Part shown: positions 35,688 through 47,033 of the stretch, piece after piece
Layout: the number at the start of each line of letters is the position of its first letter
Position numbering within the stretch: position 1 is the stretch's first letter
Source: Paramecium octaurelia
Taxonomy: Eukaryota > Ciliophora > Oligohymenophorea > Peniculida > Parameciidae
DNA length: 64,000 bases
Direction of reading: 5' to 3'
Assembly (NCBI GenBank): GCA_905182995.1
Contig: CAJJDP010000059.1
Location: forward strand, 385,311 to 449,310
Program-made: the position numbers and the translations under genes
The notes under the pieces: generated by a model
Database searches by the model: none
Seen by the model: only the letters and a program-made list of their open reading frames with translations
What the model was told of the DNA's origin: nothing

Positions 35688-36759
35688 CTTCGTTAACTTT
35701 TATTATTATTTAAATAAAAATTCAAATCCAAATTTGCTTTAAACTCTAATAATGCGTAATTATGTTTTCTCAAATCTTTTTTGATACTCTAGTAAAATTA
35801 AAATAAAATATTTATTTAAAGTTAATTATCTTAGTATATCAAGATGAAGCAACAAATTATCGAAAAAATTTGCATATAATGCAATTTTTGATTATCGCCG
35901 TTAGATTTATAAATTTCCTCAGTTATTTTATTTTTTTTTATGAGGAAAATACATAATTTTACTTCAGCAAAATAGAGACAATATTTAAATTAAATATTTT
36001 TTAAATTACTATTTGAAAACTCTTACCATGAAGCACATAAATCTGCCTTTAAACAGGAAAACGTGTTATTTTCTTTTCAATCTATTATATTTGTATTTAT
36101 TAACATTGATTATATTGAGAGTCCATTTCTGTACTTGATTATAAAATAGTCATTTCTTCAATAATTGATTGTTAATTTATTTTTGCTACATAAAAAAATC
36201 AAATAATTTTTGTAAATTCTAATATAATATAAATGATACATTAGTGTTTTGTTTGTAATATTTCATAATAATTTTATGTTGATCCACATTTATTACTATT
36301 CGCTTTTAACTTCTGATGTGAATCATTATAAAGTAGAAAAGTTCACAAAATCTTTGTTAAAAATCCAATTCACAAAATAATAAGCATTGAATTAATTGAT
36401 TGCAGATGAATATAATATATCTGGCTATCTTTCTCTTTGAATGAAACTCTGTAGAGAAGGTTTAGCATAACCTCACAGTTAGTTTGAATCAAATGAGTGT
36501 TGATTCACCTACTTATTTACAAAGAAGTTGATTAAATTAATTCTATGAAATAGATAATCAACTTTTACCTAAACTTACTACTCTACAAAAAAAATTCATT
36601 TATAAATTGATAATATAAATCACAAAATATTCCAATTAAATATAAAAGCAATAGAAAAATTCTTGAAGTAACTTTTGATCTTAAAACTGAACTTCAAATT
36701 ATACAATATTAACGCAAATAATAATGATTATGATGATTCTCAATGCATTGAAATTAATT
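35688..36759. other. A+T-rich region without recognised gene
   Basis: Upstream of the GPI-protein gene. I find no convincing coding stretch on either strand. It may contain further decayed parts of the neighbouring retroelement. Confidence 0.4.
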
Positions 36760-38480
36760 TTCAATAATTTTACCCGAAATTGATCTTAATTGAATTCAAA
36801 AGCTCTTAATTGATTTGAAAAATGCTTGTTTTTGATCATCGAAGTTTGTTCTTGACATAACTTTAGTATCTAATTTAATACTCTGGGATTATTAAATTTT
36901 TCATACCTTTGAGCTTAACTGTGCTATTATTAGCATCTCCAACAATCATTATAAGAGCATTTGGTTTCTTGTATTTTAAGTCGAACTATGATGCTTTGCA
37001 ATTTTTGTTATTAGTTTCTGAAAGATTTAGAGTTGGCAGAGTAGATATTCAAAATATTAAGTTCTACATTATTTTTTGTGCATTAAGCTAACAAATATTC
37101 AATTTCATCTAATTTTAATATATGAGAAATATCTCTGAATATGAATTATTTATGAATGCCTATACTTATTCCTCCGCCTTAAGAATGTTCTATACTTATT
37201 TTATTAATGAAATTGCATCTAAGAGATGAGTTTATAATCTACACACACACACATGTACTTTTCGAGGAGGTAAATTTTATTTACATCAGTAGATAAATAT
37301 TCTTTCTTTGCCGCCGTTGTCCAATGCTACATTCATCAATTAAGACTAATTTTAATTTGACTTTGAATAGTAGTTTATTATTTACAAATTTCAAATCGTC
37401 GGCCATTGCAATTGGCTTGAGATTTAAAATTAACTCAACTAAGTAAGTGATAAGTAATAAACTTAAGTTACAAAACCACTAAAAAAATGAATGAAATTGT
37501 TGTTGCGGTTGACTAAATGAAATGTGATAATTAATTCTTAATATATTCATTTGCACTGTTTACAACACTATAAAAGCTACCTTTATCGATCCTTAATTTT
37601 TATGCTATTTGTCAATTCAAAAAGCAAATATTGATTCAAGGAATCTGGATACTCTTGAACTTAATTTTATAGTTATTTATCCCATCTAATTGAAATTCCT
37701 AAATATCCTATCAAAATTGCAGGGCTCTATAAAAGTTCCTAATTCTGAAACAATTTATGTTAATTTGCAGTTTAGTTAAGCCTTAAACATATTTGCTCTC
37801 TAAGGTTTCTTATCTATATCAATTACTGGATTTATAACATTATTGACAGTCATCATTGCATGTAATTCTATGCAATATAGTTTAAGTGTAAGTTATGATG
37901 TGGCAAATAATATTAGTATAGAAAATAAGGTAAAGCTGGACTTTCTACATGGATTAAATTATGAAATACGAGTAATAATTAAGATTTAATATTGCAAAAC
38001 TGATACCATTATCCAAAATCAAGATTTTGTAAAAATTCTTGAATTTGAAATTTAAAAATAATCCAATAAAATGTTTGTTATAATTGATATTTAAAAATAT
38101 TCTTTAGTATTCCTATTTTTATTTTGCGATAAATTGTATTCAATGTAATTAGTTGAAAATGAATATTTATGATCAATATCAATTTTTATTTTGCACTTTT
38201 AATTTATTGACCAAAAAATCTACAATTCGTTATGATTTTCCATGTACCAAGCAAATTAAGCAAATGGTTATGCTGAATCTATGTATTATGGATTAAAATC
38301 AGCAAGATATTATTTGCTTGTGATCCATTCTTGAGATGTAACAGCGAAATATTTGCTCAAAGTTATTATAAAAACATGCTTTAGCTTTAGAATCAAATTT
38401 TTCAAATAGGATAATTGCTAAGATCAGCAACAAAAAAGAAAACTTACACAAGATAAAAGAAACTAAGTTCATATGAGATT
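36760..38480 (-). mobile_element. Decayed LINE-like (non-LTR) retrotransposon remnants
   Basis: On the minus strand the segment 37450-36900 resembles a LINE AP-endonuclease domain: LVLIDECSI, then GGGISIGIHK (37161-37180), LNILNIYSAN (about 37030-37060) and IMIVGDANNS (about 36926-36950), which match the GGGVAI, NVY and GDFN motifs. The last lies in another frame than the first ones, so the copy is broken. Further upstream on the same strand, SQANNILLILIH (38287-38325) and ILIGYLGISIRWDK (37688-37711) recall the start of the reverse transcriptase and the YLGI motif behind its active site. No intact YADD motif is seen. The reverse-transcriptase-like part lies 5' of the endonuclease, opposite to a normal LINE, so the remnants are rearranged or come from two insertions. 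Confidence 0.42.
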
Positions 38481-39416
38481 GGTGGTTTTGCTGATGAAAA
38501 CTACCTCAAACAAAATTTTGGTTGAAATTATTTTTGACAAGAATTATAATTATTAAAATTTCTTTTAAAAAAAGATTAATTTCTAGAACACTTTGATTAT
38601 TTTCAAGTGATCCATAGATATTTATCAAATAATGAACCCCAAAGTTATATTAATTCAATTTTACCTTAAATATACGAAATATATTATCAATTTCAATATT
38701 GATATAATTTTAAATGAAATTTAGTTTTTCAGATAAGCATAATTTTTAATATCTTATTAATAATCCTTTATCCAAAATATAAGTGGTTTAGACTAATCGG
38801 CATAATGAGTCACAAGTTCAATTCCTTGGGTAAAAGATATTCATGCTAAATAATTAATTGGTACAATTTTATAATATTAAAAAAATAAATTAATCCTTCA
38901 AGAGATTATTTTAAGAGTCCCCTCATCCTTTACTAACTTGTAAAAACCACCTTAATAAAATAATTACCTTTAGTATAAAATAAAAATAAAAATTATTATT
39001 TAAATTTATGAAATAATACTAAAAGGATAATTTTTTCTTTTGAACATTTTGACAATATTTTAAGGATAATTTTTTTCAGAATATATTAAAATTTAATCTA
39101 AAGAGAGTAGATCTTTTAAATCACTGTGAAAAAAGTCCATCAAGCGATACTAAAAGCACTAATCCATGATAAGAATGTTAAATTTATTAATATAATAGGT
39201 AATATTGAGAATAGTTATTTAAATTTTCTTAATACATTACTTTATTTTTTAATTAATATTATTTGAAACCTAAAATTAAATGTGCAAATAATAACGTTTT
39301 CATTTCCCTTTTCACACCTTTAATAACATATCTATTTTTTAAATGCCCTGAAAGCTCATTAATTTGTATATAATAAGAACTTAACAGAAAACTTATTTCT
39401 TAAATATTATTTTTAA
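38481..39416. other. A+T-rich region without recognised gene
   Basis: Between the LINE-like remnants and the Myb gene. No coding pattern, RNA gene or repeat was recognised. Confidence 0.45.
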
Positions 39417-40458
39417 ATGCTTAATTTAAAAACAAAATAGCATCCACTCTCAACTTAAAAAAGACAATATTGGACTCCAAATGAAGACAAATTATTATAA
39501 AAGGCTGTAAAGTTGCATAATTCGAATTGGAAAACAATCGCTGAGTATTTTGTTGGAAGAAATGGAAGTTAATGTTCATAAAGATGGAAAAGAATTAAAC
39601 CTCAAGTAGTAAAATATGGATTCATAATTTATTAGTTTGAGAAAAAAAAATTCTGGACCCCAGAAGAGGATAAATTTCTAGAAAGTCTTATATAAAAGTA
39701 TCAGTTTGAATGGAAAACAATCACAAGTTACATGGATGGTAGATCATCCAAATAAGTTCGGGAACGTTATATCAATCATTTAGACCCTCTAATTAATAAG
39801 AAACCATGGACTTAGGAGGAAGATCAATAATTATGGGCATTATATTAATAATTTGGACCAAAATGGTCAAATATTTCTTAAATTCTTTAAGGTAGACCGG
39901 TATTATTCTAATCTTTAATTGCTTAGGAGAATTCAATAAAGAATAGATATTATTGGCACGTTAGAAAATTCTATGCATAAGAAGAAAATCCATATTATGT
40001 TGTTCCTTAGATGAGAAGAAGTATTGAAAAAGATGATGAATAAGATTAGAGTTAGAATAATCTACCTTGCAGCTCCAAGAGCAAAAAATTGAAAAAATAT
40101 CATCATAGTAATATTTAGATACATCTAAAAATTAGAAAATTAATAAATTGCTTTTTAAAGTCCTAATGCATTAGAAATTAGTTTTTAGAGAAATATAATA
40201 TAAGAGCAAAGTCAAAGTGATATAAAAAATAGAGATTTAAAGAATGTTTAAGACTTTTAGGAATAGTAGATGGACAATTAATTTTGTTAGGAATTACTCA
40301 AAAGTGTTACATTAGAATAAGGGGAAGAAGAATCAATTATGTAAATAGAAAATTGGGTTTATACATAAGGTTTTGAATTCAATTTATTGCAGAATTAGCT
40401 ACAGATTTAAAACTGCAATTAGTAAGAAGATATTTTTGAGGTTGAGAGTTTAAGATGA
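39417..40458 (+). CDS. Three-repeat (R1R2R3) Myb DNA-binding protein
   Basis: ATG 39417 to TGA 40456-40458 with introns of 27 and 28 nt gives 328 residues. Three SANT/Myb repeats occupy residues 15-185: YWTPNEDKLLQKAVKLHNSN with CSQRWKRI; FWTPEEDKFLESLIQKY with RYINHLDP; and WTQEEDQQLWALYQQFGPKW with NRYYWHVRKF. The spaced tryptophans and the third-helix pattern match c-Myb-type factors that bind AACNG sites and control cell-cycle genes. The region after residue 200 is polar and acidic with no domain. The first intron falls exactly between GRP and ENSIKNR of repeat three. A role as transcription factor is probable; a snRNA-gene or telomere-type Myb is less likely because three full repeats are present. 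Confidence 0.92.
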
Positions 40459-40604
40459 TTGAAAATAAATTAAAAATTAGTTAGATCTTCTTTTTTCATA
40501 AATTTATTTAAATTTAATTGAAAAGAATTACATTAAGTACTTCCAGGTATATTGAATTACAAACGAAATACATTTAAAAACCAAATTCAATTATTTCACG
40601 TAGC

Positions 40605-41553
40605 TCAAGACTTGCTTTAATTGTTTTTTTATAACTCATTAGGCTTTTATGTTAAGGTTTAAACTTTGTTACTTAACTCATAATTTTGCAATTTAGATTT
40701 TTCAAGCTCTTATTTAAGTACCTCAATACTAAATTTTTAAATCATTATTTGTTTAACTGATTCTTTCTCTTATTCTTTACAGGCCATATTCATATCTAGT
40801 AATTCTTGATTCTCTCTTAAAAACTAAAGTTTTTATTATGATAATTCCTCTTATAATTGTGATATTTATTTTTCATATTGCTCCTTAATTTTCTAATTAT
40901 CTTACATATCGTTAGACCTTTTGTCCATTATGGCCAATTCAAATTACTTTATGTGGTTTTTCAAAATTTCAATTTCATTTTTATACTACCTTTCCTAATC
41001 TGACAATTAGTCTTGAATAAATTAGAATTGATCAATTTTTTCTTTTATTAAAATTTTGAAAGTAGAGTCGGCTTTCTATTTTTCTTCTATTAAAGAAGAA
41101 ATTTGATTTTACAGTTCTTAGATTGTGTTGTCGGATTCAGCTTTTTATATGTACAATTCCCCTTGAAGCTGAGAAATTGTTTTATCCTTTTTCTAAATTT
41201 ATTAATCTAAGTCATAGAGTTTAGCTTTTAAGTAAAGAATTTCTGTTGTTGGATTTTGATTTTCCTATTATAGTTATTATTACCTAATTCTAATTCTATT
41301 TATTTTTAAAATACCTTTCTTAAGTTATTATATCTCTAACGTCAAAGACCCTATAAATTAAATTCTATTTTCTTTATTCCTATTACTAAGTGGCACTATA
41401 TACTTAGTTATTTTAATCAATTAAAACTAAGCAATCGAAAGGGATTTTATTTTCAAATTATGCCACTTACATTTTTAATTATAAAAACTAGCATTAAAAT
41501 TCTTAAGATTTTCCTATTTTTCCAAAATAAACTATAAAGGTTTCTTTCAACAT
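40605..41553 (-). CDS. Short coiled-coil relative lacking the kinase-like domain (copy C)
   Basis: ATG 41553-41551 to TGA 40607-40605 with one 19-nt intron gives 309 residues. The N-terminal 75 residues align with the module of the long coiled-coil/alpha-kinase-like proteins: FENKIPFDCLVLIDQNNQVY here against VSAISFDNIILIDEKDQVY in the gene at 43927. A coiled coil follows (TISQLQGELYIQKAESDNTI, HIKQFELAIMDKRS, QISQLQEELSQQKLQFLREN) and the protein then stops; no alpha-kinase-like part is present. It could be a natural kinase-free partner that dimerises with the long forms, or a truncated duplicate. It is divergent from the ANTH gene with only 66 bp between start codons. Confidence 0.75.
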
Positions 41554-41619
41554 TTGAGTAATTTCTTAATAGAAAATGAAAAATAGCAATTTAATAATAA
41601 TAAATAAATAATTATAATA
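41554..41619. promoter_or_regulatory. Very short divergent promoter region
   Basis: Only 66 bp, almost all A and T, lie between two divergent start codons. Both transcription starts must fall in this interval or inside the opposite gene. Confidence 0.5.
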
Positions 41620-42989
41620 ATGAGATCTATAAGCAATTTATTGTCTTCCTTAGTGTCTAAGTAAAATACACCATTTATTTAAAAATTGAATAATAGTTCT
41701 TTGATGCAAAATAACTCCTCTATAATGATGACTGATATCCTTTATTTGATTGAATGCTTCGAAGGATTCGGGCCAGAATGCAATGGAATATATTTAACGG
41801 GATCAGAATACTTATAGCAATTTTTTAAGGCAATCACAAACAAACCTTTGGCTGGCTATATAGCTACGAAGATTACTTTAACGATTCATCTAATTTTATA
41901 TGAATTTTAGATTGGAGAAACAATAGCCGAAGAAATGATAAGGGAAGGATCGACGATACATGTGCTGTAAAACCAATAGTTTAGCAACTTTGTTATAAAT
42001 TATTTGATGTATTTGATGAAATTAGCATAAAATTTAAAATTGTTTTATGCCTGTAAAATAGGCTAATATCCTATTTTTGATTAAGATTCAACATTTACTT
42101 AATATTCAGAAAGTACAAGAGAGTAATAGTTTTAACAATTTAATTTATTCAAGAAAAACAGCAATTTTAGAGATACCAATTTATAGTACAGAAATTACTA
42201 ATAAAAGAAATTAGAATTGCATATGCAGTCATAGACAGGTTGCATAACGATGGAACAAAAAATATTATACCTTTTCAAATTGCATAACCTGCTAAATTCG
42301 TGTGTATAAATTTTGAATTTGTGCATAAATTCGTTAATACAATTAGACAAACAAGATGCTAAAAATATTTTTATTGAAATTAGTTGTGTTTTGTGGAATG
42401 ATTGTATGGTTATGTACAAATTTTCAACTTAGGAAGTAATAACATAAAATAAACTTAGTTGTGCAAACTGCTTGACTGTTTTCGATATATGCCATTATAA
42501 CAATTGCTCTCAGTTCAGTAGATATACTGGGCAACAATCAGTTCCTCCACTTAAATCAAATGGATTTATCAAAATCGAAAATACTTCGACTCTCAAAATA
42601 TTGTGAAACAGCCTTTTTGGTTTGAAGAAAATAAATAGTTATCAACTGAACTTTAAAATAGCATCATAGACAATAAAATATAATCTATCCCAGAAACAGC
42701 AAGAAATGCTAATAAACTATCAACCCCACAAGCTTATTAAAGTAAAAAATCTCCAACCAACATTCCCTAACCATTCACTTCAAGAATTGGAATTTCTTAG
42801 AACACAACAAAAACAACCATTCCATAACAACCTTATTTTGTTGCAAATAAAAAATTATAGTAATAATATCAATAAATTGAAGTATAATAACCCTTAAGTA
42901 CAAGAGCAAAAAATATAGTTGGAAACATTTTCTCAGATGAAGAATTAACTATTTCTCCAAGGGATCGAGCTAGAATATAATAATAATGA
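41620..42989 (+). CDS. ANTH/AP180-like endocytic adaptor
   Basis: ATG 41620 to TGA 42987-42989 with one 29-nt intron gives 446 residues. Residues 30-280 resemble an ANTH domain: FFKAITNKPLAGYIATKITL, TIHLILYEFQIGETI, FSNFVINYLMYLMKLAQNLK, and later helices ILNLCINSLIQLDKQDAK and CVLWNDCMVMYKF. ANTH proteins bind PI(4,5)P2 and clathrin and help form coated pits. The C-terminal part is unstructured and Q/N/P-rich, as is common for adaptor tails. The lysine cluster that binds lipid is not clear, so the call rests mainly on the helical pattern. The intron begins GTTCAG, less usual than GTA, and ends at CAATCAG. Confidence 0.6.
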
Positions 42990-43926
42990 TTCATAATGAT
43001 TTAGAATTAATGTGGAGAGCATGAATATAAATATTTAAAATAAACTAAATACAATAAAAATTAGCACATCTTCTGAATTTAATCAATTATTGATTGATAA
43101 ATTTTGCGTATAGATTTATCAGCATATAACCCCAATATATGCTCTTAGTGATTTAGAAGAAGCATGAAATTAATTTAATAATTTAGAGTACTAATTTACA
43201 TTTTAAGTAATAAATAGATATTTCTCTATTTTAAATTCCCTTAGTTTCTCTTATTATTGTAGTCTGTTTAGTTGGGTAATTGACTAATACTAAAATTAAG
43301 ATAATGAAATAAAAAAAAGTTCTTAGAAATTTTGATAATGCAATTCGAAATATCTTCTGACAGTAAAATTCTAATTTATGGTTTTCTCAAGTACTTTGAT
43401 TTTTGAGAATAATAAAATTCAAAATTTATTTCTAAATACATATTATTCCTTACAATATAAACTCTGTATAATTATAATATATCTCTATATGACCAACATC
43501 TTTTTTAATATCACTTACTACTTTATGGCAGTGAAATATTTTACCCATGAATTTAGAGTTCAAAATTGTATAAGCTTTTTAATTTGAAAGGAAAAAGTTT
43601 TCATAAATATTAATACTAATAAATTTTCACTAATTTTTTTAACTCATTTAGAATAATTCGGATAATATGATTTAAATTCTTTAATTATAATAACTCAGCT
43701 TCTATTGCCTCATTCATCTTATTTATACTATAAATTCTATCTAGAACTAGGAAATTGTTTCATTTTATTATCATATTATGTTAATCCTTGTTAATCAGGA
43801 AAATGAATTACTCAATAGAAATATGGAAGGATACCAATATATTTTGCATAATTCTATTATCTGAAATTTAAAATCTTCCAAACTTATTTCTTAATTCTAT
43901 TATTTAAATTAATATATATAATAATT
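42990..43926. other. Spacer without recognised gene
   Basis: 937 bp of A+T-rich sequence between the ANTH gene and the long coiled-coil gene. A plus-strand frame at 43378-43587 is hydrophobic chance sequence. No feature is supported. Confidence 0.5.
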
Positions 43927-46560
43927 ATGGCTCTAGTGAATGTAACATGCACCCTCCCCAATAAAGATCAAGTTGTTTTGAAATGTGAAATTCAAAATAT
44001 TAGAAGTGAATTGCATAAAAAAGTTTCAGCTATCTCATTTGATAATATCATTCTGATTGATGAGAAGGATTAAGTGTATAATGCAAGCAGTGCTTTATAT
44101 TAATCAAAAATACAATAACCGAAAAATAATTATTAATTTAAGGTTCAAGAGGCTCATTCAATGTACAGAGAGCTAAAAGAATTGATAAACATTAAAATAA
44201 ATAATTACAAAAAATTAGAAGAGATGGAAAAAAACTTAAAATCATTAGTTGAAGAAATAAAGGAATAAGACAAATAGCATAAATTGGAAATATAATAATT
44301 ATCCGAAAATAATCAAACTTAAAGTGCTGACATCCTAAGAAGTAAATAAAATGAAATGGAAAAAATGAAAGCTGAAAAAGAAAAATAAATTAAGGAAATC
44401 TAGGAAAAACATGATAGGCTGGAATTGGAATTGGGTGCAATAAATAGAAAATGTAGCGACCTAGAATAAAATATATAATAATTATAAGAAGATAATTAAT
44501 AATAATAAAGAAACTATGAAATATAATTATAAAAAAAAAATGAAGAAATGTAGAATGAAATAAATAAAAAGAATTCAGAAATATAAAATTTAAATACATA
44601 GTGGCAAAATTATTTAAATTAGGTGAACTCTTAATTTTAATAATAATTATAGCAACAGTATCAACAGGCCACTTAAGCAAACAATGAATTAGTCACATCA
44701 TTAGAAAATCTTTAAAGAGAACTTGGATAGGAATAATTAGCTTCAAAAGCTGAGACAGATAAACTAAAATTATAGTTAAAATCAGAAAAGGATAAATTAT
44801 AGGCTGCTAACGATAGTATTTTTTAGTTTGAAAGCACAATTTAATCATTAAATGATAAAATTAAAAAGTTAGATAGAGATTTAAAAGTAGGCAAGGAAAA
44901 AATAATTGATTTAGAATAGAATTAAAGGACTACATTTTCTAATGTTTAAGATGCTAATTCTACTCTTTAATAAAAAGAAACAGACATTAAAAAATTAACC
45001 ACTTTAAATAAGAGTTAACTCTAGCAAATTGACGAATTAACAGAGGAGCTCAATTAGTTAAAAATTCAAAAATAATAGTTGGATGTTAAAAGTAATACCT
45101 AATTGTAACAAATTGGGGATTTAAGGGCAAAGGTTGATGAATTAAATGATGAAATTGATCATCTGAAAGGAGAATTAACAAAAAAAAAATATGAATACGA
45201 CAAATAAACAAGCGACTTGAGAATATTATAGAAATAAAAGGATTTTGTTGATTAAGAATTAAAAGAATTAAAAAGTTAATTACAATAAACCAAAGAATAA
45301 TTAGAACAATAACAAAGTGGAGGATAAAGCAATGAAAAACAAATAACACAACTAAAAAGTCAAATTACAAAACTGGAATAAGAATTAAAAACAGTTACTG
45401 GTTAAAATAAAGATAACTAAGACAAAGTAAGAGAGTAAAAATTAAAATTGTAAGAAAAAGAGGGGTAAATAGGTTAATTAGAAATTAAATTAAATTAATT
45501 TTAAAACTCTTTAAATCAAAAAGAGGAATAACTTAAAAATGATTAAGCTTAAAATCATTAATTTAAAACACAAATGGAGGAACTTACTAAATAAATGAAG
45601 TTGGACATGGAATAAACAAATATGAAACTAAGTATAAAAGACCATATTCTTTTAAAATTATCAAGGCAAGATGATAAATATCAAGATAAAGTAATTGGTG
45701 TTATGGAAAGAGTAATGTCAACACCTCATAAAGTTAAAGATTTTAATAAAGATTAGAATGCTTAACTTGACCTGAAGGAATATGATATTTTTGAGATAAC
45801 TGCTGAATATGATCAAGCAAAGCAACTTTTGACTAAGAATTAGTATTTCCTATTTGAATAATGCTTAAAAAAGACTCCCAAGGGCAGTGTGAAATTAAAT
45901 AGAAGTCTATAACCAAATGCCGAGTCCACATTTTTTAAAGGTTATTTAAGTGTGGTGACTGAGGCAACTTAAAATGAATTGAAAGGAAAATTCTTATTAA
46001 GAAAAGATCTAATATCTTAAAATCAAGCTTTTATTAATTTAGATGATGCAGCTTAAATGTCTAAAAACAACTTCTTATGCTAATTTTTGATGGATCAATT
46101 TAATAAAGTCTTAAGATCATAAAGATTAAGAGAAGGAGACTATGGAATCGCCAAACAATTTGTATTAAAAGATAAGGGTAAATATTAATTTATATATTGA
46201 ATAGAAAAAGAAGAATACTATTATTGTGAAATGGCTGAGGAAGGAGAATTTAAAAAGATTAATGGTGGATGTTTTAACCCTAAAGATAAAAGTGAGGTAA
46301 ATTCTTATTTTAATGCCTTCTCTAAATATGTATATGCATTTTCAAAGGAAAGTTATATTATATCTCATCTTTAAATTTGTGGAAAATTTGTGTATGATAT
46401 GATAGTTAGTACAACTTATAAAGGATTGTTTTCAACTTTAGATTAAGGATAAAATGAAATTGCATTGGTTTTAGAAATAATTAATGGCTTACCTCAAGAT
46501 TATATTAAACTCCATTGGACTCAAAAAATAGAAGATGTTGCTAAAGAGGGAGTAAAATGA
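43927..46560 (+). CDS. Long coiled-coil protein with alpha-kinase-like C-terminus (copy D)
   Basis: ATG 43927 to TGA 46558-46560 with one 27-nt intron gives 868 residues. Order: N-terminal module (VTCTLPNKDQVVLKCE, AISFDNIILIDEKDQVY), coiled coil from about residue 90 to 640, and the alpha-kinase-like end (QMSKNNFLCQFLMDQFNK, SYFNAFSKYVYAFSKESYI, SHLQICGKFVYDMIVS). It is the closest relative of the minus-strand gene at 5953-9036: over the last 920 nt I count only about two dozen differences, and the intron is identical base for base. Toward the 5' end the two diverge until only the pattern of the module is shared, and this copy is 150 residues shorter. As in copy A, the DP of the alpha-kinase LTDP motif and the terminal zinc site are missing. 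Confidence 0.82.
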
Positions 46561-47033
46561 GTTAATTAAAGTTTATTTAACATATTCAAATGTCATGAAA
46601 TTTAAGTAATATTAATTATATGCAATTGTGTCTTTAAGGATATTTAGGTTTTTTTTCGATATTGAAATTTCTATAACCTCTTTCTGATATAATTCAATTT
46701 ATTGAGATAATTAATCTCAACTTTACTTTATTTTGTTTATCATTTGAATAAAAATCATCACTTAGTTTTAACAGATAATTTTATTCTTTTATTTACTATT
46801 ATTCTATTAAACCTAAATTGATTTGGATCAAAAAATATGTATTTTCCTGAACTTATAATCAAGTGTAAGAAATAAATTAAAAACCCTAAGCTCTGAAAAT
46901 TTTGAATTATATCGAAATAATCTAAATTTTTCTACTTGATAATGATTTTTAATCTAATATAATCTTATCAATATTTATAATAATAAATTGGATTCTAATT
47001 TTAAATATATATATAGAATTTTCATCTATATCA
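46561..47033. other. Tail-to-tail spacer
   Basis: 473 bp between converging stops. If the last intron of the cysteine-rich gene is not spliced, that gene would extend to about 46863 and take up part of this spacer. Nothing else is recognised. Confidence 0.5.

Noticed and set aside
37240-37256. Short CA repeat (about six units)
   Set aside because: A small microsatellite inside decayed LINE-like sequence; no function is suggested.
43378-43587. Plus-strand frame of 69 codons before the long coiled-coil gene
   Set aside because: Hydrophobic, rich in I, F and Y, the usual look of random A+T-rich DNA; no motif and no partner exons.
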